Shown: in pieces, positions 41,806 to 53,627 of the stretch
How the letters are laid out: each line of letters begins with the position of its first letter
How positions within the stretch are numbered: the first letter of the stretch is position 1
Source of the DNA: Latrodectus hesperus
Taxonomy: Eukaryota > Arthropoda > Arachnida > Araneae > Theridiidae
Assembly: GCA_037975125.1 (NCBI GenBank)
Contig: CM075852.1
Span: 7,895,258-7,959,257, forward strand
Length of the DNA stretch: 64,000 bases
Reading direction: 5' to 3'
Translations under genes and position numbers: made by a program
Notes under the pieces: model-generated
The model's input: only the letters and a program-made list of their open reading frames with translations
Database searches by the model: none
Told to the model about the DNA's origin: nothing

Positions 41806-43380
41806 TTTTTACGTAAGGAATCTTAAATTCAAGTGGCTTATGGATATAGTTTTGTTTCTGACTAATAAGTAAATAATTTAAATTGCATATCGTAGTAAAA
41901 TTAGAGTTCATAATACGTAAATGAATAGAATTTGGTTGAATTGGTGACCTCAGTACTAACAATACATTTATATTTGCTGTTTGTAATGTTTGGATGAGTA
42001 GCGGAGAGTAAATAAATATTACCGAAATATTAAAACTGTTTTGAATACAGGAAACTTTAACAGTACATTGACATAATTTGGAAAATCGAACTAAATAGTA
42101 AGACATTATAATATAATTGGTAATTTAAAGTAATATTTTCAGAGCAATTATCAAAATTGTGAGATTTTCAAGTCGTAATATTCTCAATCTCAGCAAAGAT
42201 AAAATTTTATTTTTGTAAACGAAAATAATGGTTTTTTACTACTCACAATCATTATAAGTAATTTTACATGGAAAATAATATTCATTGTTATATCACTCAA
42301 TATGCATATTTTAATTAGTTATGTTGCAACTTTCTAGAAATCAACACAATCTTGAATTTTAACTAGTACCTGACTTATATGTTTATTAATTTGAATTTTA
42401 AAAGATGGAACGTTATAGTTGAATTTACTTAGGTCAAGCTTATAGTTATGAGTTGAATATAAAATAGAAATTAAATTAATAGAATAAAAACAGAATTAAA
42501 ACATATGTTCATACATTGGATATTTTTTGAACAACATGTTGAAACCGATAAAAGCCCCAAGAAACAGTTTTGACTAGTTTCACTTTTGGGACGAAAACAC
42601 GAAATTCTACAGTTTAACGCATAGCAGTGGACACATTTCAAAATAATTTAATTAGCAGCTTATCAAAATGATTTTTTTGCATCAGAAATGAAATCTCATG
42701 CATAGACCAGCTTGAAAAACAAATAAGATGAAGTGTATAATGCTTGAAAAGTCTATTCAATTTATTCTAAAAATTGTCGGGAAAATTTGTTCATTTGGGT
42801 TCCAATGGATTTCCGACAGGTGATGTATTAAGAAAGGTGAAAACGAACTCGCTGAAAAGAGCAATACTTATATTTTTTTCAAAAATAAAAAAATATCGGT
42901 ATTTTTTGTTATAAAAAGGATTACTCTTGTGGGAATCTAGAAAGAAGGAGGAATTTTTTGCCGTAAATTTTTTCTCTATTCCCAGCAATGCATAAAATCT
43001 GTTATCAATATTTTTGGCATTTATTTCCGTTCCGGTAATTAGAAATCACTCAAAGATTTTATTGTTTCAAATAGTTTGAACTTTTTAATATTAAAAAAAA
43101 ATGTTCGCATAGAACTATATAAGAACTGTGCAAACAGGTGAAATCTAATTCTAAAAAATTGAATAAATCTTTAAGTATTGGCTTTGTACTGTCACATTGG
43201 CTTGTGTGTGTGTTATGCAAATATACTTTTTTCCTTCCTATTTATTAAATATTTTAAAATATACACTGCATGTAATTGTTTTCCAGCTTGATATAGACTT
43301 AATTAAATATTGAAGAAGAATGATGTTATGCATATCCCTTTAGATTTGAAAAAGAAAACAGAGCAGTTCAGGGAAGAGGA
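41806..43380. other. AT-rich non-coding stretch
   Basis: No gene, RNA or mobile element is recognisable. Confidence 0.55.
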
Positions 43381-43900
43381 AAAAAAAAAGGGGGGGAGGT
43401 TAAATAACTTTTGAGCTCATTGGCGCACCAAACAACAGTCCCTGGTCTTTTCAGAAGGGGTAGATTACATCACATTCGAAGCTGTTCTCTGTAAGAATGG
43501 CAGGAAGGAATTATAACTGGTGGGTCATTATATAAGAAGGAGGGCAACAACACAACTCTGCCGCCAGAAACCGTAATTAAATAAAATCGCCCTTCCTTGC
43601 ATTAATTACAAGTGCCAAAGGGACCACAACAACACGTCAACATCTGTCGCCCTGTTTATGGAAATGGGGCATAATGTGACGTCACCGTGGTGCAATGGGA
43701 TGGCAAAAGAAGATGATTATGAATATTCCACTAAAATGGATGGCAGTGGTGGGGCTGTTTCAACGCTTTGCACCACCTGGTGTTTGAATAATAAACTTGT
43801 AGAAAATGTATTATTCCTTGCTTGTTTACTTGCAATGTTGTTGAAATGTGACTCGTGTGTTTATTCATTTATTATTTCAGTTTAGGTATTTTCCCTTTAT
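43381..43900. promoter_or_regulatory. GC-richer island with a consensus CRE
   Basis: About 520 bp of more complex sequence with a perfect TGACGTCA at 43677-43684 and homeobox-type TAATTA words (GCATTAATTACAAG near 43600). The 75-codon frame at 43658-43885 has no recognisable domain and is probably chance. A regulatory role is inferred from composition and motifs only. Confidence 0.3.
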
Positions 43901-46142
43901 TCCTTTCATTATGCTCGGGATGGCTTCGTTGTTGACTCTTGAAGGAACATGTATATTACCGGCTGAAATTAAAATTTGAGTTAGTCTCTTCATAAGTATT
44001 TATTCATAAATTTGTAACAGCGAAGGAAATTTGTAATGATTAATTGATTTCACCAAATTCTCCATGAAAATTATTTTATGAGGACGTTCTCAAATTTGAA
44101 TATCTAATATCTATCAAACCATCTTGTGTCAGTTTTGTGTTTTTAATTCAGGAGTCAACATGGGTTTCAAAACTGAAAACATGCCGAGATTAGAATCTCT
44201 GACGAAGCATCTTGAATTATTTCATAGGAGTTGATGTCAAGAATTTATTAAAGTGTTTTAAAATGCAGCATGATTTCTATTAATTAAAGGTAATTTCTTT
44301 GAAAACTTTGTCTGAATTTATAGAAAATGTGACATTTACAAGTTATTTATCCAAACAAGAAAGGTGTTATGACATTCATATTTTTAAGAGAGGCAAGTTA
44401 ATTAAATTTTATAAATATAAATTTTACAAATAAAAAAATTAGATATCTAAAAGGAAAATTGTTGCATAAGACTTTATATTGTTTTTATTAAATTACAGCT
44501 ATGTGAAATGATTCAAAGTACCTTACATTTTATGACAATAAAAACTATTATTTCAGCTATTGTTTTATGAAGAAGTGAGAAATTTTTTCAGTGGAAAACA
44601 AGCGAATAGCTTTCGGAAAATATTGGGATTTAGAAAAATATAGCAATATTTACTATTTATTTAGTTTTGTTAAAAGCATTGTTTTGCAATGCTAAATGAG
44701 GTCTCATATATTGATCAACTAGACTAAATCTAATGAAACTTGAAGCACTTGAAAAGTCCCTTTATTTAAAGTTTTTATACATTGAAGTTGAGACTTTTCT
44801 ACCCTCTTCAATACATTTCTAATTGATGGCTTATTGTGAAAAGCAAAAACACGTTTTCTTTCTACAGCAAAAACAGTAATTTTTAAAAATTAAAAAAAAT
44901 TGGCATCAATATTTTTTAAAAGAAATATATATATAAGGAAATACAGAAAGAAGGGGTATTTGATGTTGCACATATTTTTTCTCCCTTTAACGTTTAAGCC
45001 TGATTTAAACAGATAAGCGTTCAAAATAAATTTCTAATTAATAAAAAATAATAATACTTAATATTATAACCTGCTTTCTACCATTAAAGCAGATGGTAAT
45101 TTTAAAAGAGCCTCACGCCTCCATTCTTGAAGTTAACAAAGTTCCGTAATATTAATAATGGTATAAGAAATTTGAGCAGTGAACTCAAACCAGTTTTAAT
45201 TGCGGTTTAAACTAAATGCGAATACTATAATCAAATTTTAAAATGAAACATAATAATGTAAAATTCATTCCATTCTGTGCAACCGTTCTCAATTTAACCA
45301 CAAAAGAAAATTCACTGAGATACAGAATAAAGTTTTTATTTATATTGATAAATTTAAAACATATCTTCCCATATTTAAACATAGTATATTAGGCAATCTA
45401 ACATCTGGAAATCGCTGTGAGTTATAATAACATTCTTTGCTTTGCTTTCAAAGAGAATTTTTTTTGTAAGTCAAAGTCAAGTTTTGAAAGTTTTAGTCAA
45501 TTTTTAATTAATTTTATCTGTTTCAACCACATTAATTACGTTCTTAGTATTTGTTCTCAAATGGTATAAGCCCTTTTTTCAAATGGTATTAGAAGATTGC
45601 ACGATTCTTAGTCTTTATTATTATATTAAAATTTTATATTTTAATTAAGTCTTTCAATTAAAGTTTCAAATCTTAGCTTAAATCTATTTTAAAAACAAAT
45701 TATGACTTTGTAAATAAAAAATTTATCATCAAATTTCCTTTTTTAGAAGTGACTTATGATATTTTACCATCACTTTGAGCAAAAACAACAGAAAGAGATA
45801 TCAAAATGTGACTGAGATGAATTTATCACTTTTTATATTTCGCATCCGGAAACTGATTTTAAAAAGTAGATAGTATCCCAAATTTCAAAATTGATTACTC
45901 AATAGATTTAGTAAAAATATTTAAAATGTAATATAGAATCTACAACGAAGTACCAAAGTATTTCAATGACTAGATGAATCAAAAGTAATAAGTTCAAACG
46001 TAAGCCAACCATAAGCATTTGTCTGTAAGACAAAGGATTTACTTTGCGTTTATTCCAGTATCGAAATGCAAAACAATTGACGTGGATGATTTCTAAGTCT
46101 TTTGCACGTCACTTATCTCTTATAATATCTTTTAATTAACTT
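43901..46142. other. AT-rich non-coding stretch
   Basis: No gene, RNA or mobile element is recognisable. Confidence 0.55.
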
Positions 46143-46155
46143 AACTACACCAATT

Positions 46156-46387
46156 GTTGTTTTTTTGTGCCAGCTAGGCTGGCATTATGGGTTGCACTGA
46201 ACCATATTTTGATGGGGAGTCCGACTTCCTCAGTACACACATGCCATAGGAACTCGTTTATAGGTTAGGCAACCATTCGTATAAAGAAAAGACAAAGACA
46301 GGATAGATATAGAAAGAAAGTACATCCATGCCCGAACTGGGATTCGAACCCAGGACCGCAATCTGACCACAAGACAGGGTGGGCGGC
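46156..46387 (-). mobile_element. tRNA-derived SINE, family A
   Basis: A 232-bp SINE on the minus strand with a perfect 13-bp duplication AACTACACCAATT (46143-46155 and 46388-46400). The tRNA-like head has a consensus B box, GGGTTCGAATCCC. The body runs through GGGCATGGATGTACTTTC and ACTGAGGAAGTCGGACTCC. The 3' end carries the near-palindrome GCCAGCTAGGCTGGC (46169-46183) and an A-rich tail. It is the same family as 52907-53178. The anticodon half of the head is shortened compared with that copy. Confidence 0.9.
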
Positions 46388-46789
46388 AACTACACCAATT
46401 ATAACTTAGATAAGAATATAAAGTAACGCAGCTTTGTGTTTTTAAATAAATAATTGATAGCTCTGTGACACATGGAAAGAATAAATGGTCTTCAAAAAGT
46501 AATTATAACATTTTAGAACAGAGTTGGTATGTCTCTTTATAGTCAGTTTTTAAACACGAGAGGAAAATTTCGACTGTATACTACCTACAATGACAATTTT
46601 AAGTAGATTAGAGACTGCGGAAAACTTCTTCACCCAATGCGAGAATTGAAACTCACGAATTGTTGAATTGAAAGGCAGGCCATTAATTATGGACAGTTAA
46701 TAACTTGCGCTGAAACATTTTTTGTTTTAGAATGAAGATATTCCTTTAGTAGTGCTGCTCATTTTATATTGTATTATATCATTATTTTT

Positions 46790-47133
46790 CATCCGGAAGG
46801 GTGGGGTTCGATTCTCAATGCCGCCAAAGACCCACCGAGTACATGCGATATACGTGCTCGTTAAATCTGTGGCATCGAAAGTCCTGTGGTCGGTCGTTGA
46901 GCAGTTACTATGGATGCAATGATCTGGTGAAATTTACTCCCTCTTCAGATTAATGCCAAAATTGAGAAAGTAGATCCTCTGGTGCTGCCATCTATCGGAG
47001 GATTTGATGAGCAAAAGTCGTACTTTCACCTTCATGGTGCTCTGATTAAACGGAAGACGCCCCAAATGACTTAAATTCGCATAACCGAGGCATAGCGAGC
47101 TTGGCTTGTCCAAGTGTCATAAGTAACAACAAT
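46790..47133 (+). mobile_element. tRNA-derived SINE, family B
   Basis: The plus-strand sequence starts just before a B box, GGGGTTCGATTCTC, so the A-box half of the tRNA head is missing. It continues with GCCGCCAAAGACCCACCGAG, CTCGTTAAATCTGTGGCATC, GTGCTGCCATCTATCGGAG and CATAGCGAGCTTGGCTTG. It ends GTGTCATAAGTAACAACAAT. It is the best copy of this family here. The 3' tail is shared with the LINE fragments at 23515 and 53456. Confidence 0.8.
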
Positions 47134-47880
47134 AATAAAAACACTGTAAGTACTATTTATACGGATAAGACCTAACCACAATCTGAAAATTACTTTGTAA
47201 AGATGAATTCTTTCGCGATAATCTAAGAATCATCCAAACATTTTTATTACTTTAATAGTGTTCTTATAATAATAACGAGTTATTTTGATTTCTCTTTTGG
47301 ATATATTTTCATTTTTACTATATTTATGTAATTATTTTCATTTTGAGAAAAATGTTTTAACACAGTAAAAGCTATCGAATTTCAGTGAAATAATTTAAAT
47401 TTCAATCATTCCTTGAATAATGTGTGTCTACTTTCTCAGAAATTGCTTATGTGAAGACGCACCAATTACTGAATGGCAGTGAATGTGAGCAATAAATATA
47501 AAAAAATGAAGTCACGAACCATAATTTTTGTAGAAAAATGATAATTTCCAACTATAAGCAAAAATGTAAGAAAATTGCATTTGTTGCATAAGCAAGAATT
47601 AAAGGTTTTTAGAAGATTAGCTCTTCAGTAAATTTATTTTGAATTTCAAGAGAAATCCCAATACGCCAGAAGAAAATTTTGAAACTGGTGACATTACAAC
47701 ATTAATTATTGAATTTTAATTACATTATATACTTTCACTTTGAGAACAAAGCAACTGAGGATGGAAAACGTGGTGGCTATTTATATGTTTTCTATATGTT
47801 ACAGCAGACCTTTTGAGACCCATGAAAACCGAATGCATAAATAGAAATGTTTTTTACCACAAATCTATATTCGTGTACAA
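47134..47880. other. AT-rich non-coding stretch
   Basis: No gene or element is recognisable. Confidence 0.5.
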
Positions 47881-47884
47881 TTCT

Positions 47885-48320
47885 AATTAATTTTCTCTTC
47901 ACTTGAGTACGCAAACAATGGCACAGAAGACGTATAATTCAGGATATCAATTTCTGAATTTTTTGGGGGATTAAAAAAAGCTGCCAAGATGACGTTTTGT
48001 GACATGCCCGATGACGTAAATGCAAGGATTGCCAATATAGATTTTTCTACATAATTCTTATGGGTCTGCATATCTATGACGTAATAAAAATATGGTAGTT
48101 AGATAGATAAGAAAGTCCTTTCAAAAAATCAACGTGAGAATTTGGTATCCTGGATTATACGGCATCTGTGCCCAAACGATTAATTATAATTCATTAAAGA
48201 CTACTGTTTACATTTCATAAGATGAATCGTAAGTCATGTTTATTTACCAATTCCCTTTAGAAAGTAAGTAGACAATGTTGTCCGTGAGGATCCGATGACG
48301 TCATATGCAAATATCTAATA
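47885..48320. promoter_or_regulatory. Cluster of CRE-like and octamer-like sites
   Basis: Four bZIP-type sites occur within about 310 bp: TGACGTTT 47990-47997, TGACGTAA 48012-48019, TGACGTAA 48077-48084 and a perfect TGACGTCA 48296-48303. Two of them are followed at once by an octamer-like word: CCGATGACGTAAATGCAAGG at 48009-48028 and CCGATGACGTCATATGCAAA, then T, at 48292-48312. ATGCAAAT is the known POU/Oct octamer. The repeated pairing suggests a composite enhancer; this is inferred, with no conservation data. The short minus-strand frame at 47883-48071 is unrecognised. Confidence 0.35.
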
Positions 48321-49139
48321 TTATAAAAAAGCGTGTTAAGTACTTGGTGTAAATTCATTTACTTGTTTTACTTTAGTTTTCAGTTTGCCACTTAAGCATG
48401 TTTAAATCATCTTACTCTTGTTAAACGTATAAAACGCTTAACATAGAAGTTGCTTAGGAAACAATCTTTTTGAAAATGGATTAGAAAACATAATACAACT
48501 GAAAATCTAACATGCGTTATTGTAATGAAGTGTGAAGTTCAAAAATAGAAAATTTAAGAAAGAATCTATTCCCTAAAATTTATAAATATTTTTCTCAAAA
48601 ATTTATTTGTAATTGAAATGAGGACTGTGGAATATATGCTGAATTTGGCACATTATTTTTAATGAATAAAAGTCAAAAAATCAAGTAAAAATTTCTTTTT
48701 TCAGATCAATTTAATATGATTAAAATATATGGATTGAAAAATAAATATTCTCTCATCTGTAGTAATAATATTATAATATAGATAATCTGACATATAAAAA
48801 TATTTGAATGGAACCCTTTCCAATATTTTATATCACTATACAAATAACAAAAACATTCCAACGAATTTTAAATGGGTTTGAAAAGAAGTTTAACTCTGTT
48901 TTAAGAAAATATGTGCACTATGAAATTATTTAATCACAACTTCAATAGTCTACATATGATATGATAATTTGATGAGTTTTCTAAACGACTAATAATTAGA
49001 CGATGGTTTAGTAATAATAGCCTTACTGTCTTGTACAATGCTCATCGTAATTCTATGACAGATATTCGTTACTCCAAGTTATTAGAACATGATTACCATT
49101 TTGTATATAAGGTGTTTTAATAAAAGATATCTTTAATTT
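48321..49139. other. AT-rich non-coding stretch
   Basis: No gene or element is recognisable. Confidence 0.5.
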
Positions 49140-49870
49140 GTGAGCTTCGAATAGTTGCCGGTTTTTAAAAGTATCCTATCATAATTTTCAGATAAGCACA
49201 CTGAGTACCATTTAGCATGCTCTAAAATATGTGATAATTGAGTAGCCTCAGTAACAATGGATCAGGTAAAGGATGATGCTCAGATGTTCCCGGCTACAAA
49301 CATGAGTAAGGATCTAACCACCACTAATATGTTGATGTCTTCAGTTCAGTGTCATTTCCCTGTCGTCAAAGTATCACAAACCTATCATCCATATCGTTTG
49401 GTATCCTTTATAAAGATATCGACATCTGGTAAGACAGCTTAAAATATTTCTTGATTGTGGATGTCATGTAGAAGAGTGTCTATCACCAACAAATTAGAAA
49501 ATTTTTGATTGAAGGAAAGGTGTTTTTAGTGATGGATATCCTTTTCAATACAAACTGTACCATTGCATAAGTACTTGTATCATGAAAAGTCAATAATTTA
49601 ATCCAGTTTAAATTACTGAGTCGCAAACTTTTATGACTACAATATGACAGTCTGTTGAGCAAACAATCAGGATACCTGATCACTTTCATTTGCAGTAACG
49701 GGGACTTTGACCATTAATGAGCATTTTGCAGTTGGTGATATTCCTTTTGATATCAGATATTCTTCATCAGCATCGGCCTCATTTAAAATGCTTTTTGAAA
49801 CAAATGTTCTCAAGAACATAATTGTCTTTCCAGGATTGCCAGGTAACCAGAACTTGTTTTAGTTGAAAAT
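49140..49870 (-). other. Possible decayed coding sequence, unidentified
   Basis: This stretch is less AT-rich and, on the minus strand, shows protein-like pieces in shifting frames: FWLPGNPGKTIMFLRTF, ADEEYLISKGISPTAKCSLM and DVDIFIKDTKRYG, separated by stops. No domain is recognised, and no terminal repeats or target duplication were found. It could be an old transposon, a processed pseudogene or chance. Confidence 0.25.
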
Positions 49871-51720
49871 GTTTAAGAGATATTGGGAAAAAAATAACTT
49901 CAGTTTTCTTAGAATACCAATAAGCTAGATAAAACGTGCCTCAGCATATTTTTGACAGATTTTGCCTCAGAAAGTCATTGGTAACTTTTTCGATTCCATG
50001 TACCTGAGTATCAGTTTGCATAGCTGTCTGTCTGTTGTTGTTATAGTCTTCTAACGTTAGTATTCTTTTTCTACTATTAGAATACGTGTTAATAGTTTGA
50101 AGAATATTAGTTCGAATCAAAATGGAGTTCATATTTAATTGCATTTTTGCTACATTATTTTACAACTATTGTTATATTAAAGAAAATTAAATATATTATG
50201 TATCATTATAGTGCTAATATGGATGTGTGTTATGGTATTATTATGGGTGTGTATAGTGTTATTATAGGACATTAAATATAGTGTTATTATTATTGTTATT
50301 ATGGGACATTAAAAACTAAATACCCATAAGCATGAAAATTTAGAATTAATGCGGTCTTTTATATATTGATCCCATTTGATTAAGTGAATCATTTGGAAAG
50401 CATATTATTCCATTATTCTTAATAGCTTCACTATAGTTTTTTCCTTTCAATCCATTATATTTATCTTTTATGTTCAAGTTGAATTTAAGATAAAATGAAT
50501 AGATTTGCAAACAACTATATCAAGAAAAGAAGAAGTGTTAATAATTTAAATACTTCGTTTTAAGATGACAAAATTAAAAATGCTATTCTGCTTAAAATCT
50601 ATTGTGGGTATTGTAAAAGTGGTAATTATATTAATACTTTCATAACAATGATAAATGTAATAATAGCAATGACAAGTATCAGAATAATAGATAGATATAA
50701 ATTTTAAACAAAAAATATTTACGAATACGATAATGGAACTTATCCAATTAGACATTTTGAAATGATGGATTTTGACACCATATTCTGGCACCAATTGCAT
50801 AAACTGAACTACACATGATTTTATATTTATAGAAATTATTGAATATGTAGCTGATTGATGAAGATCAACTTAAAACTAAATAGTATAATTTTATTTTATG
50901 ATAACAATAAATATAATAATACTCCAAAACATTATGCAACAATGAAATTTTATTCTTTGGAAATCCTACTCGGGCACTAAAATTTTAAATGGTTGAAGTG
51001 TCCTTTTGTGCTACGAGAAAAAGATACTATTGTGGTAGCCTTAAATGGAATTTAGCAGAATTTTATTGCAAATGTTAAACTAGGTATCCAATATCATCTC
51101 TAAATCTGTAGTTGAGTACAAATCAAAGAATTTGTGAAGTTTTGAAGAATAAAAAGAAAATATTTATTACCAAAATATTTTCGGTTAGTTAAATTCAATG
51201 TTTAGTTAAGATTTTTGAATAGAATTCAATCAAAGAGGAATATCAATGACTAGAAATTGATGTTACGATAATTTTTCATTATTAAATGTACTAGGAAATT
51301 CGATTATTAAATGTACTTGGAAATTTCATACTTGTTTATTTTCTCCAATCAGTTGAAATATACGCTTCTCTAAGCTACCAAAAATAAATGTGATTCATAT
51401 TTTTACGTGAGAAATAATTTAACTTCAATTGAATAGCGCCGTGTGAATGAAATTTAATAAATATAAAAGGAAATATTTAATGAAACAAATTTTCTCATAA
51501 AGCAGCATTAGCATATAAGTAACAGCTCAGTTTATACAGTTATAATTATAATATATTTCAATTGTTTTTTTACTAAATTTTTTTATGTTCATAGTTTGTA
51601 AATATATGGATTTAAAATTTATATATGGATGCACATATTTAAATAATTCTCTTGCAACAGTAAAGTTTGACAGTTATTTTAGCATATGCAAGTTTAACCA
51701 AACAACTATCTATTGTTGCA
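49871..51720. other. AT-rich non-coding stretch
   Basis: No gene is seen. Around 50215-50310 the words GTGTTATTAT and GGACATTAAA recur in a small imperfect repeat. Confidence 0.5.
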
Positions 51721-52260
51721 ACTTTTCTTCACAGATTTTAAATCCCGGTAAAGAAAAGGCCCCGAGCCTACTTCTTTTGCTACAGCCTGTTCCTCCTGTC
51801 CTCGGAGAATACCAATTCTCAATCCTTTATAATTAAATTCTCGGAAGGCTTCAAAATCAATTTGCCGACACTCCGCGGTTGACCGAAGAGAGTATTTGAT
51901 GTCGCAGGATTCCATTTTGTATTCTGAAAAGGCTCTTTCTCAGGTATTTCGAATTCTTTGTCTTTTTTTTTTTCTTTCTCCGGCATCAGTTTTATTAACA
52001 AACACTTCTTTCTTTGTTCGAATTTAACCGCGAACAAATTACTTTGTTCGGGAGGTGACACACTTGGGTTTCCTTTTCTCTTGACCAGAACCGTGACTGG
52101 GGTCGGAAATGGGAAAGAGAAGGAAGGAAGGAAGCCGCCGAACGCACGAAGAATTCCACGCAAAGGTCATCAACAACACAAACATCAATAAGAGGAAAAG
52201 AAATCAGAGAACTGTCAACAAAACGTTTGGAGCAATTCAGAAGGAAGAAGAGACTTTCAG
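51721..52260. other. GC-richer non-repetitive island
   Basis: About 540 bp of more complex sequence with open frames on both strands (plus 51958-52191; minus 51819-52163). Neither carries a recognisable domain and the two overlap, so I do not call a gene. It contains CCGACACTCCGCGGTTGACC near 51863. It is a candidate conserved non-coding or exon-containing region. Confidence 0.3.
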
Positions 52261-52895
52261 ATAAATCTTAGCAAGTCCCTTGAGACAGATTTAAATAAGA
52301 AGGGTGTAAGGCATTGAAAAGCAAATGCCGCGAATTGAAATTTGAATTGTATTAGAGGAAGAAGTTCTTTTATGAGCAATAAAATCTGAAAGTGAATTTA
52401 GATTATTATGAAATAAAATTGAAATGAAAAATGCAATAATAATTTTTTATGTACACAATAATGTTCTATATCTAATTTCATAACTGTGGAAAAAAATTCA
52501 TTTTATCTATAAAATAAATGAATCTTAGTAATAAAAGACAGAATTTTTTACTTTTAAAATTATTTTCAAACGAATTAAATTGCTTTCTTTTATTTTTTGT
52601 AGCTAACAAAGAATGTGAACAAGCTTTAATATTTAAAATGAATTTTTTCTGTTATAGGTACATTATTTTTGGCACTTAATCATAAAAAATTAATTTCAAG
52701 GAGAATATTTAAAGATAAACATAAACGATAAGAAATATTATTAAACGAGAAGCTACTATAAAGCATTTTCGATACAAACTTAAAACACTTATTACTACAG
52801 GATTATTTATTTTTTGAGCAATTTTATACACTTTTTGTTATAAGATAAATAATACGAATATCTGTGAAAGAATGCAAAATTCTTATTAAAAAGGT
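52261..52895. other. AT-rich non-coding stretch
   Basis: Nothing is recognised. Confidence 0.5.
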
Positions 52896-52906
52896 GTTTG
52901 ACTGTT

Positions 52907-53178
52907 GTTGTCGTCGTGTGCCAGCTAGGCTGGCAATATGGGGTGCGCTGCTACACTTTTCCAACTGAACCCTATTTTGGTACGGAGTCCGACTTCCTCA
53001 GTACACACATGCCATAAGAACCCGTTTATAGGGTAGGCAGCCATTTACACCTCATTGATACAAGGAAAGGACAAAGACAGGATAGATAGAGAAAGAATAT
53101 CCATGCTCGAACCGGGATTCAAACCCAGGACCTCCCTATCCGTAGTCAGACACTCTGACCACTAGACAGGGCGGCAGC
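52907..53178 (-). mobile_element. tRNA-derived SINE, family A, full-length copy
   Basis: A 272-bp minus-strand SINE with an 11-bp duplication GTTTGACTGTT (52896-52906 and 53179-53189). The tRNA-like head shows an A box (TAGTGGTCAGAGTG) and a B box (GGGTTTGAATCCC). The body and 3' near-palindrome GCCAGCTAGGCTGGC (52920-52934) match the copy at 46156. The tail reads GACGACAAC. This copy is complete at both ends and is the best reference for the family here. Confidence 0.92.
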
Positions 53179-53455
53179 GTTTGACTGTTACTTTCTTACA
53201 TTAAAATTTATATTCAGGGTGAGAGTGACAAATAAAAACTGAGTTCAGGTAGAGTGCATAGAGAAGTAAGCCAACCGCAGACTTTGCTCAATAAAAAGAC
53301 CTACAAAGTCTCACTGAGGTGAATATTAAAGAAGTAAGGATTTAACACTTGGGATGTTCCACGTTACCATTAAGGTATTCTGATTCAATCGGGATGATTT
53401 CAACAGAGTCAGTCATGCGGACATGAGACATTGTCATCTTGGAATGGAATTCGTT

Positions 53456-53615
53456 GTTGTGGCTTATCCTCCAAATGTCTGATGAAGTCAGACACGGTCC
53501 CTCAGACCGTTGACCCTTAGGAAATCGAGGGCCAAAAGGAAGGAGGAGTATATACCCTCTGTTGAAAGTCCCAAACAGTTCAGGATGTGATTAGGAGAAG
53601 CCTGCTCAGTTTTAC
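53456..53615 (-). mobile_element. 5'-truncated LINE, second family
   Basis: A 160-bp minus-strand LINE end with a perfect 12-bp duplication ATGGAATTCGTT (53444-53455 and 53616-53627). It encodes ASPNHILNCLGLSTEG then LALDFLRVNGLRDRV and a stop, and its tail reads GGATAAGCCACAACAAC. It is the same family as the fragment at 23515-23740. The short length is the usual result of aborted reverse transcription. Confidence 0.88.
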
Positions 53616-53627
53616 ATGGAATTCGTT

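Noticed and set aside
43658..43885. 75-codon frame with a hydrophobic C-terminus as a membrane protein
   Set aside because: No homology is recalled, there is no supporting context, and the C-terminal part is AT-rich chance sequence.
46320..46387. Possible true tRNA gene on the minus strand
   Set aside because: It is the head of a SINE with a 13-bp target duplication.
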